From an uncultured Parvularculaceae bacterium (GTDB taxonomy: Bacteria; Pseudomonadota; Alphaproteobacteria; Caulobacterales; Parvularculaceae), in assembly GCA_947259375.1 (NCBI GenBank), contig CAMYLZ010000025.1, positions 124,001 to 188,000 of the forward strand: a stretch of 64,000 bases of DNA, given 5' to 3'. Positions within the stretch are counted from its first letter, which is position 1. Every line of letters starts with the position of its first letter. Shown here in pieces: positions 38,148 to 48,799 of the stretch. The notes under the pieces are model-generated. The model made no database searches. It was not told the DNA's origin and was given only the letters and a program-made list of their open reading frames with translations. Made by a program: the position numbers and the translations under genes.

Positions 38148-38845
38148 TGGGCCAGAAAGTCAATCCCATCGGCTTGCGCCTCGGTATCAACCGGACCTGG
38201 GACTCGCGCTGGTTCGCGGGCAAGGCCGCCTATGGCGACCTGCTGCATGAAGACCTGGCGATCCGGAAATATCTGGAAAAGCGCCTGCAGCAGGCCGGCG
38301 TTTCGCGCATCGTGATCGAACGTCCCCACAAAAAATGTCGCGTGACGATTTACACGGCGCGTCCAGGCGTGGTGATCGGCAAGAAAGGCGCAGATATCGA
38401 AAAGCTGCGCCAGGAGCTGATGAAACTGTCGTCGTCGGAAACGGTGCTGAACATTGTTGAGATCCGCAAGCCGGAAGTTGATGCGACGCTGGTTGCGGAA
38501 AACATTGCGCAGCAGCTCGAGCGCCGTGTGGCGTTCCGCCGGGCCATGAAGCGCGCCATGCAAACGGCGCAGCGGATGGGTGCGCTGGGCATTCGCGTCA
38601 ATGTTGCGGGCCGTCTCGGCGGTGCGGAAATCGCGCGGACAGAGTGGTATCGCGAAGGCCGCGTTCCGCTGCATACGCTGCGCGCTGACATCGATTACGG
38701 CGTCGCGACGGCGCAGACCACTTATGGCGCGATTGGCGTCAAGGTCTGGATCTTCAAGGGCGAAATCATGGATCACGATCCGCTCGCGCAGGAAAAACGG
38801 CTCGTTGACGCGCAAACCGGCGGCGTCGGCCAGCAGCGCAACTAA
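38147..38845 (+). CDS. rpsC: 30S ribosomal protein S3
   Basis: mRNA-entry protein with a KH domain ([15 protein letters not shown], about 71-85). 232 aa, start [17 protein letters not shown] 33-nt gap precedes rplP. Confidence 0.99.
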   Translation: MGQKVNPIGLRLGINRTWDSRWFAGKAAYGDLLHEDLAIRKYLEKRLQQAGVSRIVIERPHKKCRVTIYTARPGVVIGKKGADIEKLRQELMKLSSSETVLNIVEIRKPEVDATLVAENIAQQLERRVAFRRAMKRAMQTAQRMGALGIRVNVAGRLGGAEIARTEWYREGRVPLHTLRADIDYGVATAQTTYGAIGVKVWIFKGEIMDHDPLAQEKRLVDAQTGGVGQQRN

Positions 38846-38878
38846 GCGCGACAGGAAGGTATTTGGAGGCGTTTAGTC

Positions 38879-39292
38879 ATGTTGCAGCCAAAGAAGACAA
38901 AATTCCGCAAGATGCACAAAGGGCGGATCAAGGGCGTCGCGAAAGGCGGCACGGAGTTGAATTTCGGCTCCCATGGCCTCAAGGCCGTGCAGCCGGAGCG
39001 CATCACCTCGCGGCAGATTGAAGCCACCCGTCGTGCGATCACCCGTGCGATGAAGCGTCAGGGGCGGGTCTGGATTCGGATCTTCCCGGATGTGCCGGTG
39101 TCGAAAAAGCCGACCGAAGTGCGGATGGGTAAAGGCAAAGGCTCCGTCGAATATTGGGCCGCCAAGGTAAAGCCTGGCCGGATCATGTTTGAGATCGACG
39201 GCGTGACGGATGAAACGGCGCGCGAAGCGTTGGCGCTCGGCGCGGCGAAACTGCCGATTAAGACGCGCATCGTAACGCGCATCGGCGAGTAA
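38879..39292 (+). CDS. rplP: 50S ribosomal protein L16
   Basis: Helps place tRNA at the A site. 137 aa, [16 protein letters not shown] start and [18 protein letters not shown] core. TGGAGG lies 9 nt before ATG. Confidence 0.99.
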   Translation: MLQPKKTKFRKMHKGRIKGVAKGGTELNFGSHGLKAVQPERITSRQIEATRRAITRAMKRQGRVWIRIFPDVPVSKKPTEVRMGKGKGSVEYWAAKVKPGRIMFEIDGVTDETAREALALGAAKLPIKTRIVTRIGE

Positions 39293-39304
39293 GGGACGAA
39301 GACG

Positions 39305-39505
39305 ATGGACGCCAAGGAAGCACGCGACCTGACGCCGGACGAGTTGAAGGACCGGATTCTTCAATTGAAGAAAACGCAGTTCAATCTGCGCTTTCAAAAA
39401 GCGTCGGGCCAGCTCGAAAAGACCGCCCGCATTAGCGAAGTCCGCAAGGACATCGCTCGACTGAAAACTATTCTCGGCGAAAAGCGCCGGGCCAACGCTA
39501 ATTAA
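39305..39505 (+). CDS. rpmC: 50S ribosomal protein L29
   Basis: Two-helix protein at the tunnel exit, 66 aa; [19 protein letters not shown] is the conserved hinge region. Gaps of 12 and 11 nt to its neighbours. Confidence 0.98.
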   Translation: MDAKEARDLTPDELKDRILQLKKTQFNLRFQKASGQLEKTARISEVRKDIARLKTILGEKRRANAN

Positions 39506-39516
39506 GAGGCGAAGCA

Positions 39517-39759
39517 ATGCCCAAACGCATATTGCAAGGCACGGTCGTGAGCGACAAAGGCGACCAGACGGTTGTCGTTAATGTGGAACGCATCTTCACG
39601 CACCCGCTGTTCAAAAAGACGGTGCGCCGTTCCAACCGTTTTCATGCGCATGACGCGGAAAATGCATTCAAGACCGGCGACCTCGTCCGGATTCAGGAAT
39701 GCGCGCCGAAGTCGAAGCTGAAGCGTTGGGAAGTGATTGGGCAAGGCTCAAAAGGGTAA
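39517..39759 (+). CDS. rpsQ: 30S ribosomal protein S17
   Basis: OB-fold protein binding 16S rRNA. 80 aa, [21 protein letters not shown] start. It ends directly before a hairpin in the 68-nt gap to rplN. Confidence 0.98.
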   Translation: MPKRILQGTVVSDKGDQTVVVNVERIFTHPLFKKTVRRSNRFHAHDAENAFKTGDLVRIQECAPKSKLKRWEVIGQGSKG

Positions 39760-39788
39760 TACAGGCTCGTTTATTTTAACGAACTGTA
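39760..39788 (+). promoter_or_regulatory. Hairpin between rpsQ and rplN
   Basis: TACAG/CTGTA (39760-39764, 39784-39788) and inner TCGTT/AACGA (39767-39771, 39778-39782) enclose the loop TATTTT. It marks the S10-spc boundary, where E. coli also has a separate transcription unit start. Confidence 0.45.
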
Positions 39789-39827
39789 AAGGTAAAGCGG
39801 GCGTAAGGGCCCATCAGGAGGATCACC

Positions 39828-40196
39828 ATGATCCAGATGCAAACAAATTTGGACGTCGCCGATAACTCGGGCGCGAAGCGCGTTCAGTGCATCAAGGTGC
39901 TGGGCGGCGCCAAGCGCAAATATGCCGGCGTTGGCGACATTATCGTTGTGTCCGTGAAGGAAGCGATTCCGCGCGGCCGCGTGAAAAAAGGCCAGGTCAT
40001 GAAGGCCGTGGTTGTGCGCACGGCGAAAGACATCAAACGGCGCGATGGTTCGGTCATCCGCTTTGATCGGAACGCCGCTGTTTTGATCAACAACAACAAG
40101 GAGCCGATCGGCACGCGTATTTTCGGCCCGGTGACGCGCGAACTTCGCGCCGCCCGCCACATGAAGATCGTGTCGCTCGCGCCGGAGGTTCTGTAG
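39828..40196 (+). CDS. rplN: 50S ribosomal protein L14
   Basis: Interface protein near bridge B8, first gene of the spc operon. 122 aa, [18 protein letters not shown] start. AGGAGG lies 6 nt before ATG, one of the strongest ribosome-binding sites in the window. Confidence 0.99.
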   Translation: MIQMQTNLDVADNSGAKRVQCIKVLGGAKRKYAGVGDIIVVSVKEAIPRGRVKKGQVMKAVVVRTAKDIKRRDGSVIRFDRNAAVLINNNKEPIGTRIFGPVTRELRAARHMKIVSLAPEVL

Positions 40197-40198
40197 AA

Positions 40199-40513
40199 AT
40201 GGCTGCGAAGATTAAAAAAGGCGACAAGGTGATTGTCCTTACGGGGCGCGATCGCGGTGCGGAAGGCGAAGTGATCGAGGTGATGCCGAAGGCCGAACGG
40301 GTGGTCGTGCGCGGCGTCAACATGATCAAGAAACACCAGAAGCAAACCCAAACGGAGCAGGGCGGCATCATCTCCAAAGAGGCGCCGTTGCATGTTTCCA
40401 ACGTGGCTTTGAAAGATCCTTCGACCGGCAAGCCGACCCGCGTCGGTTTCAAGGTGGAAGACGGCAAAAAGGTACGCGTCGCGAAAGCGTCGGGTGAGGT
40501 TATCGATGGCTGA
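40199..40513 (+). CDS. rplX: 50S ribosomal protein L24
   Basis: Assembly initiator with a KOW motif ([19 protein letters not shown]). 104 aa. It begins 2 nt after rplN and overlaps rplE by 8 nt. Confidence 0.99.
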   Translation: MAAKIKKGDKVIVLTGRDRGAEGEVIEVMPKAERVVVRGVNMIKKHQKQTQTEQGGIISKEAPLHVSNVALKDPSTGKPTRVGFKVEDGKKVRVAKASGEVIDG

Positions 40514-41066
40514 GGCAAACGCATATCAACCGCGCCTGAAGGCGCTTTATCTCGACGCGATCCGCGCGAAAATGAATGACAAGTTCGCCTATGCGAACCC
40601 GATGATGATGCCGCGGCTTGAGAAAGTCGTCATCAATATGGGTGTTGGCGACGCGGTGAATGATCGCAAGGCAGTGGACGCGGCGGTGCAGGACCTGACG
40701 CGGATCGCCGGTCAGAAGCCGGTGGTTACCAAAGCCAAAAAGTCTATCGCCGGCTTCAAGCTGCGCGAAGGCATGGCGGTCGGCGCGAAAGTGACGCTGC
40801 GCAAAGACCGCATGTATGAATTTATCGATCGCCTGATCACAATCGCGCTGCCGCGCGTGCGCGACTTCCGCGGTCTGAACGCCAAGAGCTTTGACGGCCG
40901 CGGCAATTACGCCATGGGTCTGAAAGAACATATCGTCTTCCCCGAAATCGACTATGACAAGGTCGAAACCATCCGGGGCATGGACATCATCATCTGCACC
41001 TCCGCTCGTAATGACGATGAGGCGCGTGAACTCTTGCGGGAATTCAATTTCCCGTTCCGTAAATAG
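40506..41066 (+). CDS. rplE: 50S ribosomal protein L5
   Basis: Binds 5S rRNA and contacts P-site tRNA. 186 aa from ATG 40506, with [19 protein letters not shown] and the [16 protein letters not shown] segments. The extra four codons from 40494 lie inside rplX and are rejected. Confidence 0.99.
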   Translation: MAEANAYQPRLKALYLDAIRAKMNDKFAYANPMMMPRLEKVVINMGVGDAVNDRKAVDAAVQDLTRIAGQKPVVTKAKKSIAGFKLREGMAVGAKVTLRKDRMYEFIDRLITIALPRVRDFRGLNAKSFDGRGNYAMGLKEHIVFPEIDYDKVETIRGMDIIICTSARNDDEARELLREFNFPFRK

Positions 41067-41121
41067 GAAAGGCATTGAGCGAGGTCCGAATTTTCGGAAA
41101 CCGGCTTGAGAGGAGAAACGA

Positions 41122-41427
41122 ATGGCGAAGAAAGCAATGGTCGAGCGCGATCTCAAACGCCGCCGGATGGCGAAGAAGTTTGAGTCGAAGCGCAGTCGGC
41201 TGAAGGCGATCATCAAGGACCAAGAACAGGCGGGCGAAGATCGCTTCATGGCGGCGCTGCGTCTGGCTGAACTGCCGCGCAATTCTTCGAAGACGCGCAT
41301 CCGCAATCGTTGCCTGGTCACGGGCCGCCCGCGGGGGTTCTATCGCAAACTGAAAATGTCGCGGATCGCGCTGCGTGATCTGGGTTCGTCCGGGAAGATT
41401 CCTGGTCTGGTTAAGTCGAGCTGGTAA
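41122..41427 (+). CDS. rpsN: 30S ribosomal protein S14
   Basis: 30S head protein. 101 aa, the long form without the zinc CxxC pairs (only one Cys, in [12 protein letters not shown]). Gaps of 55 and 15 nt to neighbours. Confidence 0.99.
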   Translation: MAKKAMVERDLKRRRMAKKFESKRSRLKAIIKDQEQAGEDRFMAALRLAELPRNSSKTRIRNRCLVTGRPRGFYRKLKMSRIALRDLGSSGKIPGLVKSSW

Positions 41428-41442
41428 GGAGGCCGGGACGAA

Positions 41443-41841
41443 ATGGCTATCAATGATCCTGTCGGCGATTTGATTACGCGCCTGCGCAACGCCCAGATGC
41501 GGCGGCATACGACGATGAACGTGCCGGCGTCGAAGCTGCGCGGTTGGGTGCTCGACGTGCTCGAGTCCGAGGGCTATATCCGCGGTTATTCGCGCACCGA
41601 CAAAGACGGCGAGAAGCCGCGCTTTGACGTTGAGCTGAAATATTACGAGGGCGCGCCGGTGATCCAGAAGATCAAGCGCGTGTCCAAGCCGGGACGTCGT
41701 GTCTATTCGTCCGTTCGCGATCTCGCGACGGTTCGGAATGGGCTTGGCATTTCGATCGTGTCGACGCCGAAGGGCGTCATGTCAGACGCTGCAGCACGCG
41801 ACGCCAATGTTGGCGGCGAAGTGCTTTGCGAAGTTTACTAA
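41443..41841 (+). CDS. rpsH: 30S ribosomal protein S8
   Basis: Central-domain assembly protein; in E. coli the autogenous repressor of the spc operon through a site near rplE. 132 aa, [18 protein letters not shown] start and [16 protein letters not shown] near the end. Confidence 0.99.
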   Translation: MAINDPVGDLITRLRNAQMRRHTTMNVPASKLRGWVLDVLESEGYIRGYSRTDKDGEKPRFDVELKYYEGAPVIQKIKRVSKPGRRVYSSVRDLATVRNGLGISIVSTPKGVMSDAAARDANVGGEVLCEVY

Positions 41842-41857
41842 GGGTTGGGAGCGAACA

Positions 41858-42391
41858 ATGTCCCGCATTGGTAAAAAACCGATTCCGGTCCCCGGCGGCG
41901 TCACCGTTGCCGTCGACGGCCAGGTGGTGAGCGCGAAAGGCCCGAAGGGCGCGCTGGATTTCGTCGTCAACGATCTGTGCACCGTGGCGCTCGAGGATGA
42001 TCATATCCTCGTCAATCCGGTGAACAATTCGAAGCCGGCGCGTTCGATGTGGGGCATGAGCCGCACGCGGATCGCGAACATGCTCGAAGGCGTTGCGAAT
42101 GAATATTCGAAAACGCTCGAGCTTGTCGGCGTCGGCTATCGCGCGCAGATGAAAGGCGCCGCCCTTAGTCTGGCGCTTGGCTATAGCCACGACATCGATT
42201 ACCCGGCGCCGGAAGGCGTGAAGATTGCGACGCCAAAACCGACGGAAGTTATTGTTTCGGGCATCGACAAGCAAAAGGTCGGACAGACCGCGGCCGAGAT
42301 TCGCGCGTTCCGTCCGCCGGAGCCTTACAAAGGCAAAGGCGTGAAATACGCTGACGAGTACATCTTCCGTAAGGAAGGTAAGAAGAAATAA
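41858..42391 (+). CDS. rplF: 50S ribosomal protein L6
   Basis: Binds near the sarcin-ricin loop. 177 aa from ATG 41858 ([15 protein letters not shown]), C-terminal [16 protein letters not shown] motif intact. A longer upstream frame lies inside rpsH. Confidence 0.99.
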   Translation: MSRIGKKPIPVPGGVTVAVDGQVVSAKGPKGALDFVVNDLCTVALEDDHILVNPVNNSKPARSMWGMSRTRIANMLEGVANEYSKTLELVGVGYRAQMKGAALSLALGYSHDIDYPAPEGVKIATPKPTEVIVSGIDKQKVGQTAAEIRAFRPPEPYKGKGVKYADEYIFRKEGKKK

Positions 42392-42416
42392 CGCTCTGCG
42401 ATAAGGATTTACGGCA

Positions 42417-42770
42417 ATGGCCGATCAAAAGCGAAAACAGTTGAATTCGCGGGCGACCCGCACCAGAGGAAAGATCAAGCGCGTCTCGACCGACCGTCTG
42501 CGGCTTTCCGTCTTCCGCTCGTCGAAGAATATCTCGGCGCAAATCATCGACGACAAGGAGGGCCGCACGTTGGCTTTCGCCTCGTCGCTCGAAAAGGATT
42601 TCGGTAAAGGCTCCGACAAGGACGCTGCCGCCAAGGTGGGCAAGGTTCTTGGGGAGCGCGCTGTCGAAGCCGGCGTCAAGAATGTCGTGTTCGATCGCGG
42701 CGGATACATCTATCACGGCCGGGTTAAAGCGCTTGCAGATGCTGCGCGCGAAGCCGGTTTGAATTTTTAA
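42417..42770 (+). CDS. rplR: 50S ribosomal protein L18
   Basis: 5S rRNA-binding protein. 117 aa with [18 protein letters not shown] and [20 protein letters not shown] segments; ends GLNF as usual. Confidence 0.99.
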   Translation: MADQKRKQLNSRATRTRGKIKRVSTDRLRLSVFRSSKNISAQIIDDKEGRTLAFASSLEKDFGKGSDKDAAAKVGKVLGERAVEAGVKNVVFDRGGYIYHGRVKALADAAREAGLNF

Positions 42771-42782
42771 GGAGTAGACGGC

Positions 42783-43358
42783 ATGGCTCGAGAAGAAGGA
42801 CGCGGCCGGGGACGCGGCAGAGGCGAGCGCGAAGAGCGGGACGAATTCGTCGACAAGCTCGTTGCGATCAACCGCGTCGCGAAGGTTGTTAAGGGCGGCA
42901 AAAATTTCGGCTTTGCGGCGCTTGTCGTCGTCGGCGATCAAAAAGGCCGGGTCGGCTTTGGCAAGGGCAAGGCGCGCGAAGTGCCGGAAGCGATCCGCAA
43001 GGCGAGTCAGGAAGCCAAACGCAACCTCGTGCGCATTCCGCTGCGCGAAGGCCGTACGTTGCATCATGATGCGCATGGCCGCTGGGGCGCTGGCAAGGTC
43101 GTCCTGCGGTCGGCGCCGGCTGGTACCGGCATCATTGCCGGCGGTCCGATGCGCGCGATTTTCGAAACGCTTGGCGTGCAGGATGTCGTCGCCAAGTCAA
43201 TCGGCTCGTCGAACCCCTATAATATGGTGCGTGCAACCGTAGACGCGCTGAAAAACCAGTCGAGCCCGCGCACCATGGCGGCCAAGCGCGGCAAGAAAGT
43301 CTCCGACATTCTCGCCAGCCGGCGTCGCGGCGGCGATGCGGAAGTCGACGCAGCGTAA
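42783..43358 (+). CDS. rpsE: 30S ribosomal protein S5
   Basis: Decoding-accuracy protein at the mRNA entrance. 191 aa, with an Arg/Gly/Glu-rich N-terminus (1-20) typical of the class, then [18 protein letters not shown] and [19 protein letters not shown]. Twelve nt to rpmD. Confidence 0.99.
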   Translation: MAREEGRGRGRGRGEREERDEFVDKLVAINRVAKVVKGGKNFGFAALVVVGDQKGRVGFGKGKAREVPEAIRKASQEAKRNLVRIPLREGRTLHHDAHGRWGAGKVVLRSAPAGTGIIAGGPMRAIFETLGVQDVVAKSIGSSNPYNMVRATVDALKNQSSPRTMAAKRGKKVSDILASRRRGGDAEVDAA

Positions 43359-43370
43359 GGAACGAGTGCA

Positions 43371-43559
43371 ATGGCTGAGAAGAAAACCATCAAGGTCCGC
43401 CAGACCGGCAGTCCCATTCGGCGTCCGGCCGATCAGCGCGCAACGCTGGTTGGTTTGGGCCTGAACAAGCTTGGCCGCGAGCGCCAGCTTGAAGACACGC
43501 CCTCTGTGCGCGGCATGATCCGGAAAGTCTCCCACCTGGTGGAGATTGTGGAAGAATAG
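43371..43559 (+). CDS. rpmD: 50S ribosomal protein L30
   Basis: Small 62-aa protein; [20 protein letters not shown] and [20 protein letters not shown] are the family signature. A 138-nt structured gap follows, the largest in the spc operon. Confidence 0.98.
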   Translation: MAEKKTIKVRQTGSPIRRPADQRATLVGLGLNKLGRERQLEDTPSVRGMIRKVSHLVEIVEE

Positions 43560-43597
43560 GGGTTCGGCATCAGGTATTTTGCGTCGAGCGGACGGTT

Positions 43598-43697
43598 TCG
43601 ACTTGCAAAAACCGAGGGCTGGTTACTAGAACCCGATCTGACAACAGGCGAGGCGGCGATTCGGGAGCGAATTAGCCGTCGCAAGTCGAGGTGATAC
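43598..43697 (+). promoter_or_regulatory. Structured leader before rplO
   Basis: TCGACTTGC (43598-43606) is exactly complementary to GCAAGTCGA (43681-43689), closing a loop that holds a second hairpin built around ATTCG/CGAAT. The right arm reaches the AGG of the rplO ribosome-binding site, so the structure could hide it. Autoregulation is inference. Confidence 0.45.
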
Positions 43698-44165
43698 ATG
43701 AAACTCAACGATCTTTCCGACAATAAAGGTTCACGCAAGGCCCGAACGCGGGTTGGTCGCGGTATTGGCTCCGGCAAGGGCAAGACCGGCGGTCGCGGCG
43801 TCAAGGGTCAGAAATCGCGTTCTGGCGTTTCCGGCATCCGCGCGTATGAAGGCGGCCAGATGCCGCTCTATATGCGTCTGCCGAAACGCGGCTTCAGCAA
43901 ACCGAACCGTGCGTCCTATGCGGAGGTCAATATTGGCCGCCTGCAGGTCGCAGTAGATGCGGGCAAACTGGACGCTTCCAAGACAATCGACGCCGCCGCG
44001 CTGGTTGAGGCCGGCGTTCTGCGCCGCGCCAAGGATGGCGTGCGCTTGCTGGGCGTTGGCGAACTGAACGCCAAGCTTGATCTGGTGGTCGCTCACGCGT
44101 CGGCTTCGGCGAAGGCGGCGGTTGAAAAGGCCGGCGGTTCCGTGGCGGCGAAGGATAGCGAGTAG
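43698..44165 (+). CDS. rplO: 50S ribosomal protein L15
   Basis: Late assembly protein of the 50S core. 155 aa, with [20 protein letters not shown] start and the Gly-rich [19 protein letters not shown] segment. AGGTG precedes ATG by 6 nt. Confidence 0.98.
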   Translation: MKLNDLSDNKGSRKARTRVGRGIGSGKGKTGGRGVKGQKSRSGVSGIRAYEGGQMPLYMRLPKRGFSKPNRASYAEVNIGRLQVAVDAGKLDASKTIDAAALVEAGVLRRAKDGVRLLGVGELNAKLDLVVAHASASAKAAVEKAGGSVAAKDSE

Positions 44166-44260
44166 GCGCGACGGGCGGGGTTGCGCTAAAGCGCGACGGC
44201 CGCCACATGGCGTCCGTCAAAGTCTGGCGCGATAACGTCCTACAAAGGTGAAGATCCGAG

Positions 44261-45607
44261 ATGACATCAGCAGCCGAACAGTTTGCGTCGAACATAAATT
44301 TTTCGTCTTTCGCCAAGGCGGAGGAGCTGAAAAAACGCTTGTTGTTCACGCTGGGCGCGCTGATCGTTTACAGGCTAGGCACATTCGTACCGATTCCGGG
44401 CATTAATCCGGAAGCGTTCGCGCAAGGCTTTCAGAGCCAGCAGGGCGGTCTTCTCGGCACGCTGAATATTTTCGCCGGCGGCGCGGTTGAGCGGATGGCG
44501 ATCTTCGCGCTCAACATCATGCCGTATATTTCCGCGTCAATCATCATGCAGCTCATGGCTGCGGTGATTCCGTCGCTGGAAGCGATCAAGAAAGAAGGCG
44601 AGCAGGGCCGCCGTCAGATCAACCAATATACGCGTTATCTGACGGTCTTCCTCGCGACCATGCAAGGCTATTTCATTGCGGTGAGCCTGCAAGGCAATAC
44701 CGGCGGGTTGCAGGTGGTGTCGAACCCCGGTCCGTTCTTCCTGGTGACGACGGTGGTCACGCTGGTTGGCGGCGTGATGTTCCTGTTGTGGCTGGGAGAA
44801 CAGATTACTGCGCGCGGTGTCGGCAATGGCGTGTCGCTGATCATTTTTGCGGGTATTGTCGCTGAATTGCCGCGTGCGATTGCTGGGCTGCTCGATCAGG
44901 GCCGGACCGGCGGCGGCGTCGGCGGCGGCGCGGTCCTGGTGATCGCCGCTTTGGCGCTGGCGCTGATTGCTTTTGTCGTGTTCATGGAACGCTCGCAGCG
45001 GCGGGTTTTGGTGCAATATCCACGTCGTCAGGTCGGCCAGCGCATGACGCAGGGCGAGAAATCGCATCTGCCGCTGAAGCTCAACGTCGCGGGCGTTATT
45101 CCGCCGATTTTCGCCTCTTCGCTGCTTTTGTTGCCGGCGACGGCCGCTGGCGCAGTCGGTGATGGCGCGCCGCAATGGCTGCAAGACCTGACCTTCTTGT
45201 TTGCGCCGGGCCGCCCCCTTTATATCGCGCTTTATGCGGCGCTGATCATGGGCTTTGCTTTTGTCTACACTTCTGTCGTGTTCAACGTTGAGGATGTGGC
45301 GGATAATCTTAAAAAATATGGCGGCTTCATTCAGGGCTATCGGCCGGGCGCGCGGACGGCGGAATATCTCGATTTCGTGCTGACCCGCCTGACGATGATC
45401 GGCGCGCTGTATCTGACCTTTGTCTGCATCCTGCCGGAGATCTTGAAAGCCGGCTATAGCCAGAGCATTCCAGTTTATATTGGCGGGACGTCGCTGCTGA
45501 TCGTGGTGTCTGTCACGCTCGATACGGTCTCGCAGATTCAGGGCCATCTGGTAGCGCAGCAATATGAAAGCCTGATCAAGAAGTCGAAGCTGCGGGGGCG
45601 GCGGTGA
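44261..45607 (+). CDS. secY: Preprotein translocase subunit SecY
   Basis: Channel of the Sec translocon in the inner membrane. 448 aa with ten predicted membrane segments, FVPIPGIN near the start, the GIMPYISASIIMQL-type plug/TM2 region (written here INIMPYISASIIMQL, about 85-99) and the LGEQITARGVGNGVSLIIF motif. Its TGA overlaps the adk GTG. Confidence 0.99.
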   Translation: MTSAAEQFASNINFSSFAKAEELKKRLLFTLGALIVYRLGTFVPIPGINPEAFAQGFQSQQGGLLGTLNIFAGGAVERMAIFALNIMPYISASIIMQLMAAVIPSLEAIKKEGEQGRRQINQYTRYLTVFLATMQGYFIAVSLQGNTGGLQVVSNPGPFFLVTTVVTLVGGVMFLLWLGEQITARGVGNGVSLIIFAGIVAELPRAIAGLLDQGRTGGGVGGGAVLVIAALALALIAFVVFMERSQRRVLVQYPRRQVGQRMTQGEKSHLPLKLNVAGVIPPIFASSLLLLPATAAGAVGDGAPQWLQDLTFLFAPGRPLYIALYAALIMGFAFVYTSVVFNVEDVADNLKKYGGFIQGYRPGARTAEYLDFVLTRLTMIGALYLTFVCILPEILKAGYSQSIPVYIGGTSLLIVVSVTLDTVSQIQGHLVAQQYESLIKKSKLRGRR

Positions 45608-46194
45608 TCGTAATCTTTCTAGGACCGCCAGGCGCCGGCAAAGGCACCCAGGCCGCGCATATTGTTGAACGCTATGGCGTGCGGCAATTGTCGACCGGCG
45701 ATATGTTTCGTGCGGCGATCAAGGCGGGAACGCCGCTGGGCGTGAAGGCCAAAGAGGTGATGGACGCCGGCAAGCTGGTTTCTGACGATATTGTGTGCGG
45801 TCTGGTGAAAGAGCGGATTTCGGCCGTGGATTGCAAGGACGGGTTCTTGCTCGACGGGTTTCCGCGGACGCTGGTTCAGGCGGGAATGCTGGATGAGATG
45901 CTGGCCGAACAGGGCCGGGGCGTCGATGTGGTAATCGAGCTTAAAGTGGACGAGGCGGTGCTGGTCGAAAGGCTGCGCAGCCGCATTGAGCAAACGCGCG
46001 CGCGCGGTGAAGCGCTGCGCAGCGATGATAATGAAGAGACATTCGCGAAGCGCCTTGGCGTCTATCGTGAGGAGACGGCTCCCCTGATCCCGTATTACGC
46101 GGAGCAGGGAAAATTGCGGTCGATTGACGGCATGGGGACGGTCGAGGCCGTTTCCGACGCAATTGACGCGATTTTGGACCCGATTCAGGCCTGA
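45604..46194 (+). CDS. adk: Adenylate kinase
   Basis: Interconverts ATP plus AMP with two ADP. 196 aa, P-loop GPPGAGKGT at 7-15, STGDMFRAAI AMP-binding segment and DGFPRTLVQA. The lid is the short, zinc-free type. GTG start at 45604 overlaps the secY stop (GTGA), so it is translationally coupled. Confidence 0.98.
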   Translation: MIVIFLGPPGAGKGTQAAHIVERYGVRQLSTGDMFRAAIKAGTPLGVKAKEVMDAGKLVSDDIVCGLVKERISAVDCKDGFLLDGFPRTLVQAGMLDEMLAEQGRGVDVVIELKVDEAVLVERLRSRIEQTRARGEALRSDDNEETFAKRLGVYREETAPLIPYYAEQGKLRSIDGMGTVEAVSDAIDAILDPIQA

Positions 46195-46212
46195 AATAGG
46201 GGCTGAAAACGG

Positions 46213-46240
46213 TTGACGGCGGGACGGACGCGGCTATACC
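46213..46240 (+). promoter_or_regulatory. Candidate alpha operon promoter
   Basis: TTGACG (46213-46218), 16-nt spacer, TATACC (46235-46240), in the 205-nt gap between adk and rpsM. The remainder of the gap shows no gene. Confidence 0.5.
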
Positions 46241-46399
46241 TACGCGCTCTCCGCCAACAGGAGATAGAGCTCGCTCGGCGCGTCAGCATGTATGCGCCGT
46301 CGCGGGCTTTGCTTGGTTAGCGGCATATCCGCCGCGTGTTCGTGAATGCGGCGTGCCCGGCCGGAACAGGGCGGAGAACGTAGGAAAAGGAATAGACCC

Positions 46400-46768
46400 G
46401 TGGCCCGTATTGCAGGCGTCAATATCCCGACCAATAAGCGCGTGACGATTGCACTGCGCTATATTCATGGCATCGGCCCGGCGAAAGCGGCCGAGATTTG
46501 CGAGACAGTCGGGATCGCCCCGGAACGTCGCGTCAATGAATTGTCGGATGCGGAAGTGTTGCAGATTCGCGAAACGATCGACCGCGACTTCCTCGTGGAA
46601 GGCGATCTGCGCCGTGAAGTCGCCGTTAACATCAAACGCCTGATGGACCAAGGCTGCTATCGCGGTCTGCGTCATCGTCGCGGCCTGCCGGTGCGCGGGC
46701 AGCGCACTCACACCAATGCCCGCACGCGCAAGGGCCCGGCCAAGCCAATCGCCGGCAAGAAGAAATAA
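46400..46768 (+). CDS. rpsM: 30S ribosomal protein S13
   Basis: 30S head protein contacting the 50S and P-site tRNA. 122 aa starting at GTG 46400 ([14 protein letters not shown]), which is the conserved N-terminus; AAGGA lies upstream. The longer ATG frame from 46346 adds 18 unconserved residues. C-terminus [16 protein letters not shown] is standard. Confidence 0.97.
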   Translation: MARIAGVNIPTNKRVTIALRYIHGIGPAKAAEICETVGIAPERRVNELSDAEVLQIRETIDRDFLVEGDLRREVAVNIKRLMDQGCYRGLRHRRGLPVRGQRTHTNARTRKGPAKPIAGKKK

Positions 46769-46780
46769 GGATACTCACCG

Positions 46781-47176
46781 ATGGCGAAACAACCCGCCCA
46801 GTCGCGCGTCAAGCGCCGCGAGCGCAAGAACATCACCACTGGCGTCGTTCACGTGAACGCGTCGTTCAACAACACCATGGTCACCATTTCCGACGAGCAA
46901 GGCAATGCAATCGCCTGGTCGTCCGCCGGCGGCATGGGGTTCAAGGGATCGCGCAAATCGACGCCTTACGCGGCGCAGCTTGCGGCTGAAGATGCTGCGA
47001 AAAAGGCGATGGAACACGGCCTTCAAACGGTTAGCGTCGAAGTGCGCGGACCGGGTTCGGGGCGTGAGAGCGCATTGCGGGCTTTGCAGTCTGCGGGTCT
47101 GACGGTTTCGATCATTCGCGACGTCACGCCGATCCCGCATAATGGTTGCCGTCCGCGTAAACGCCGCCGCGTCTGA
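46781..47176 (+). CDS. rpsK: 30S ribosomal protein S11
   Basis: Platform protein at the Shine-Dalgarno helix. 131 aa, [18 protein letters not shown] and the [11 protein letters not shown]-terminus are conserved. rpsD, next in E. coli, is absent, which is normal in alphaproteobacteria. Confidence 0.99.
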   Translation: MAKQPAQSRVKRRERKNITTGVVHVNASFNNTMVTISDEQGNAIAWSSAGGMGFKGSRKSTPYAAQLAAEDAAKKAMEHGLQTVSVEVRGPGSGRESALRALQSAGLTVSIIRDVTPIPHNGCRPRKRRRV

Positions 47177-47209
47177 TTTCGTCTGGAATTAAAGAGAGCG
47201 ATCCCAATT

Positions 47210-48235
47210 ATGGAATCCACCAATATTCTCGAAAAGAACTGGCTTGAGCTGATCCGGCCGTCAAAGCTGGAAGTGACTTCGGGCTCCGATTCGAGCCGGA
47301 GGGCGTCGATCGTCGCGCAGCCGCTGGAGCGGGGCTTCGGCCTGACGCTTGGCAATAGTCTGCGCCGCATCCTGATGTCGTCGCTACAAGGCGCGGCGGT
47401 GACGTCGTTGCAGATCGACGGCGTCGTGCATGAGTTCTCGTCCATTCCGGGCGTGCGCGAAGACGTCACGGATATCGTGCTCAACATCAAGCAATTGGCG
47501 TTGCGCATGCATGCAGACGGCCCGAAACGGCTGGTGCTGCGGCGTGATACGCCAGGCATTGTGACGGCGGCGGACATTGAAGAAACGTCGGCGGTCGAGA
47601 TCCTCAACAAGGATCACGTGATCTGTCACCTCGATGAAGGCGCGACCTTGCGGATCGAGATGACCGTGAACACCGGCAAGGGCTACACGCCGGCGGAGCA
47701 AAATCGGCCGGAAGACGCGCCGATCGGCCTTATTCCGATCGACAGCCTTTACTCGCCGGTCAACCGCGTTGCCTATCGCGTTGAGAATACGCGCGAAGGT
47801 CAGGTGCTCGATTATGACAAGCTGATCATGGATCTTGAGACCGACGGTTCGCTGTCGCCTGACGATGCGGTCGCTTATGCGGCGCGCATCCTGCAAGACC
47901 AGCTTCAGGTGTTCATCAATTTCGACGAGCCGACGAAAGAGACCGCCGGCGACGCGCGCGAAGAGCTGCCGTTTAACCCGGCGCTGCTGCGCAAGGTTGA
48001 CGAGCTTGAGCTGTCGGTGCGTTCGGCGAACTGTCTCAAGAACGACAATATCGTTTACATTGGCGACCTGATCCAGAAGACGGAAGCGGAAATGCTCCGC
48101 ACGCCGAACTTTGGCCGCAAGTCGTTGAACGAGATCAAGGAAGTTCTGGCCGGGCTTGGTCTGCACCTTGGCATGGACGTGCCGGATTGGCCGCCCGACA
48201 ATATCGAAGACCTCGCTAAAAAGTTTGACGAATAA
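47210..48235 (+). CDS. rpoA: DNA-directed RNA polymerase subunit alpha
   Basis: Dimerises to scaffold RNA polymerase and contacts activators and UP elements. 341 aa: N-terminal domain with [19 protein letters not shown] (about 30-48), and C-terminal domain with [15 protein letters not shown] and [16 protein letters not shown]. Complete. Confidence 0.99.
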   Translation: MESTNILEKNWLELIRPSKLEVTSGSDSSRRASIVAQPLERGFGLTLGNSLRRILMSSLQGAAVTSLQIDGVVHEFSSIPGVREDVTDIVLNIKQLALRMHADGPKRLVLRRDTPGIVTAADIEETSAVEILNKDHVICHLDEGATLRIEMTVNTGKGYTPAEQNRPEDAPIGLIPIDSLYSPVNRVAYRVENTREGQVLDYDKLIMDLETDGSLSPDDAVAYAARILQDQLQVFINFDEPTKETAGDAREELPFNPALLRKVDELELSVRSANCLKNDNIVYIGDLIQKTEAEMLRTPNFGRKSLNEIKEVLAGLGLHLGMDVPDWPPDNIEDLAKKFDE

Positions 48236-48267
48236 CTGACGCAAAGTCAGCGTAAGGAGAAAAAGCC

Positions 48268-48705
48268 ATGCGACACGGGATGGCGCACAGAAAACTGAAC
48301 CGCACCCATGAGCATCGCAAAGCGATGTTCGCCAATATGGCGTGTGCGCTGATCAAGCATGAGCAGATCACGACGACCTTGCCGAAAGCAAAAGAGCTTC
48401 GGCCGATCGTTGAAAAGCTCGTGACCATGGCCAAGCACGCTGACAAGGACGAAAGCCGGTCGCTGCATTTGCGGCGCCTGGCGATTTCGCGCATTCGCGA
48501 CAAGGACATGGCGAAGAAGCTGTTCGACACGCTCGGACCGCGCTACGCCGAGCGTGATGGCGGCTATATCCGCATCATGAAGGCGGGTTTCCGCTATGGC
48601 GACAACGCCCCCCTCGCGGTGATCGAATTCGTTGATCGTGATGAAGACGCCAAGGGCCAGGATTCCGGTCCGGTGGTCGGCGTCGAGGAAGACGACGAAG
48701 AATAG
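48268..48705 (+). CDS. rplQ: 50S ribosomal protein L17
   Basis: Tunnel-exit-side protein. 145 aa, [20 protein letters not shown] start; acidic C-terminal tail (EEDDEE) beyond the E. coli length, usual in the class. Last gene of the r-protein run; a strong terminator follows. Confidence 0.99.
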   Translation: MRHGMAHRKLNRTHEHRKAMFANMACALIKHEQITTTLPKAKELRPIVEKLVTMAKHADKDESRSLHLRRLAISRIRDKDMAKKLFDTLGPRYAERDGGYIRIMKAGFRYGDNAPLAVIEFVDRDEDAKGQDSGPVVGVEEDDEE

Positions 48706-48745
48706 GGGTTTCGCGCCTTTATAAAAGCGATGAGATTTGAATTGG

Positions 48746-48779
48746 AAACGCGCGAGGATATATTTCTCGCGCGTTTTTT
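48746..48779 (+). terminator. Intrinsic terminator after rplQ
   Basis: Eleven-base-pair stem AAACGCGCGAG/CTCGCGCGTTT (48746-48756, 48766-48776) and a T run to 48779. It ends the ribosomal superoperon 21 nt before the next start. Confidence 0.93.
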
Positions 48780-48799
48780 CTTTCTGGAGGCAAGGTCAC

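Noticed and set aside
47177-47209. Expected rpsD between rpsK and rpoA
   Set aside because: Its absence is normal in alphaproteobacteria, so not reported as a loss.
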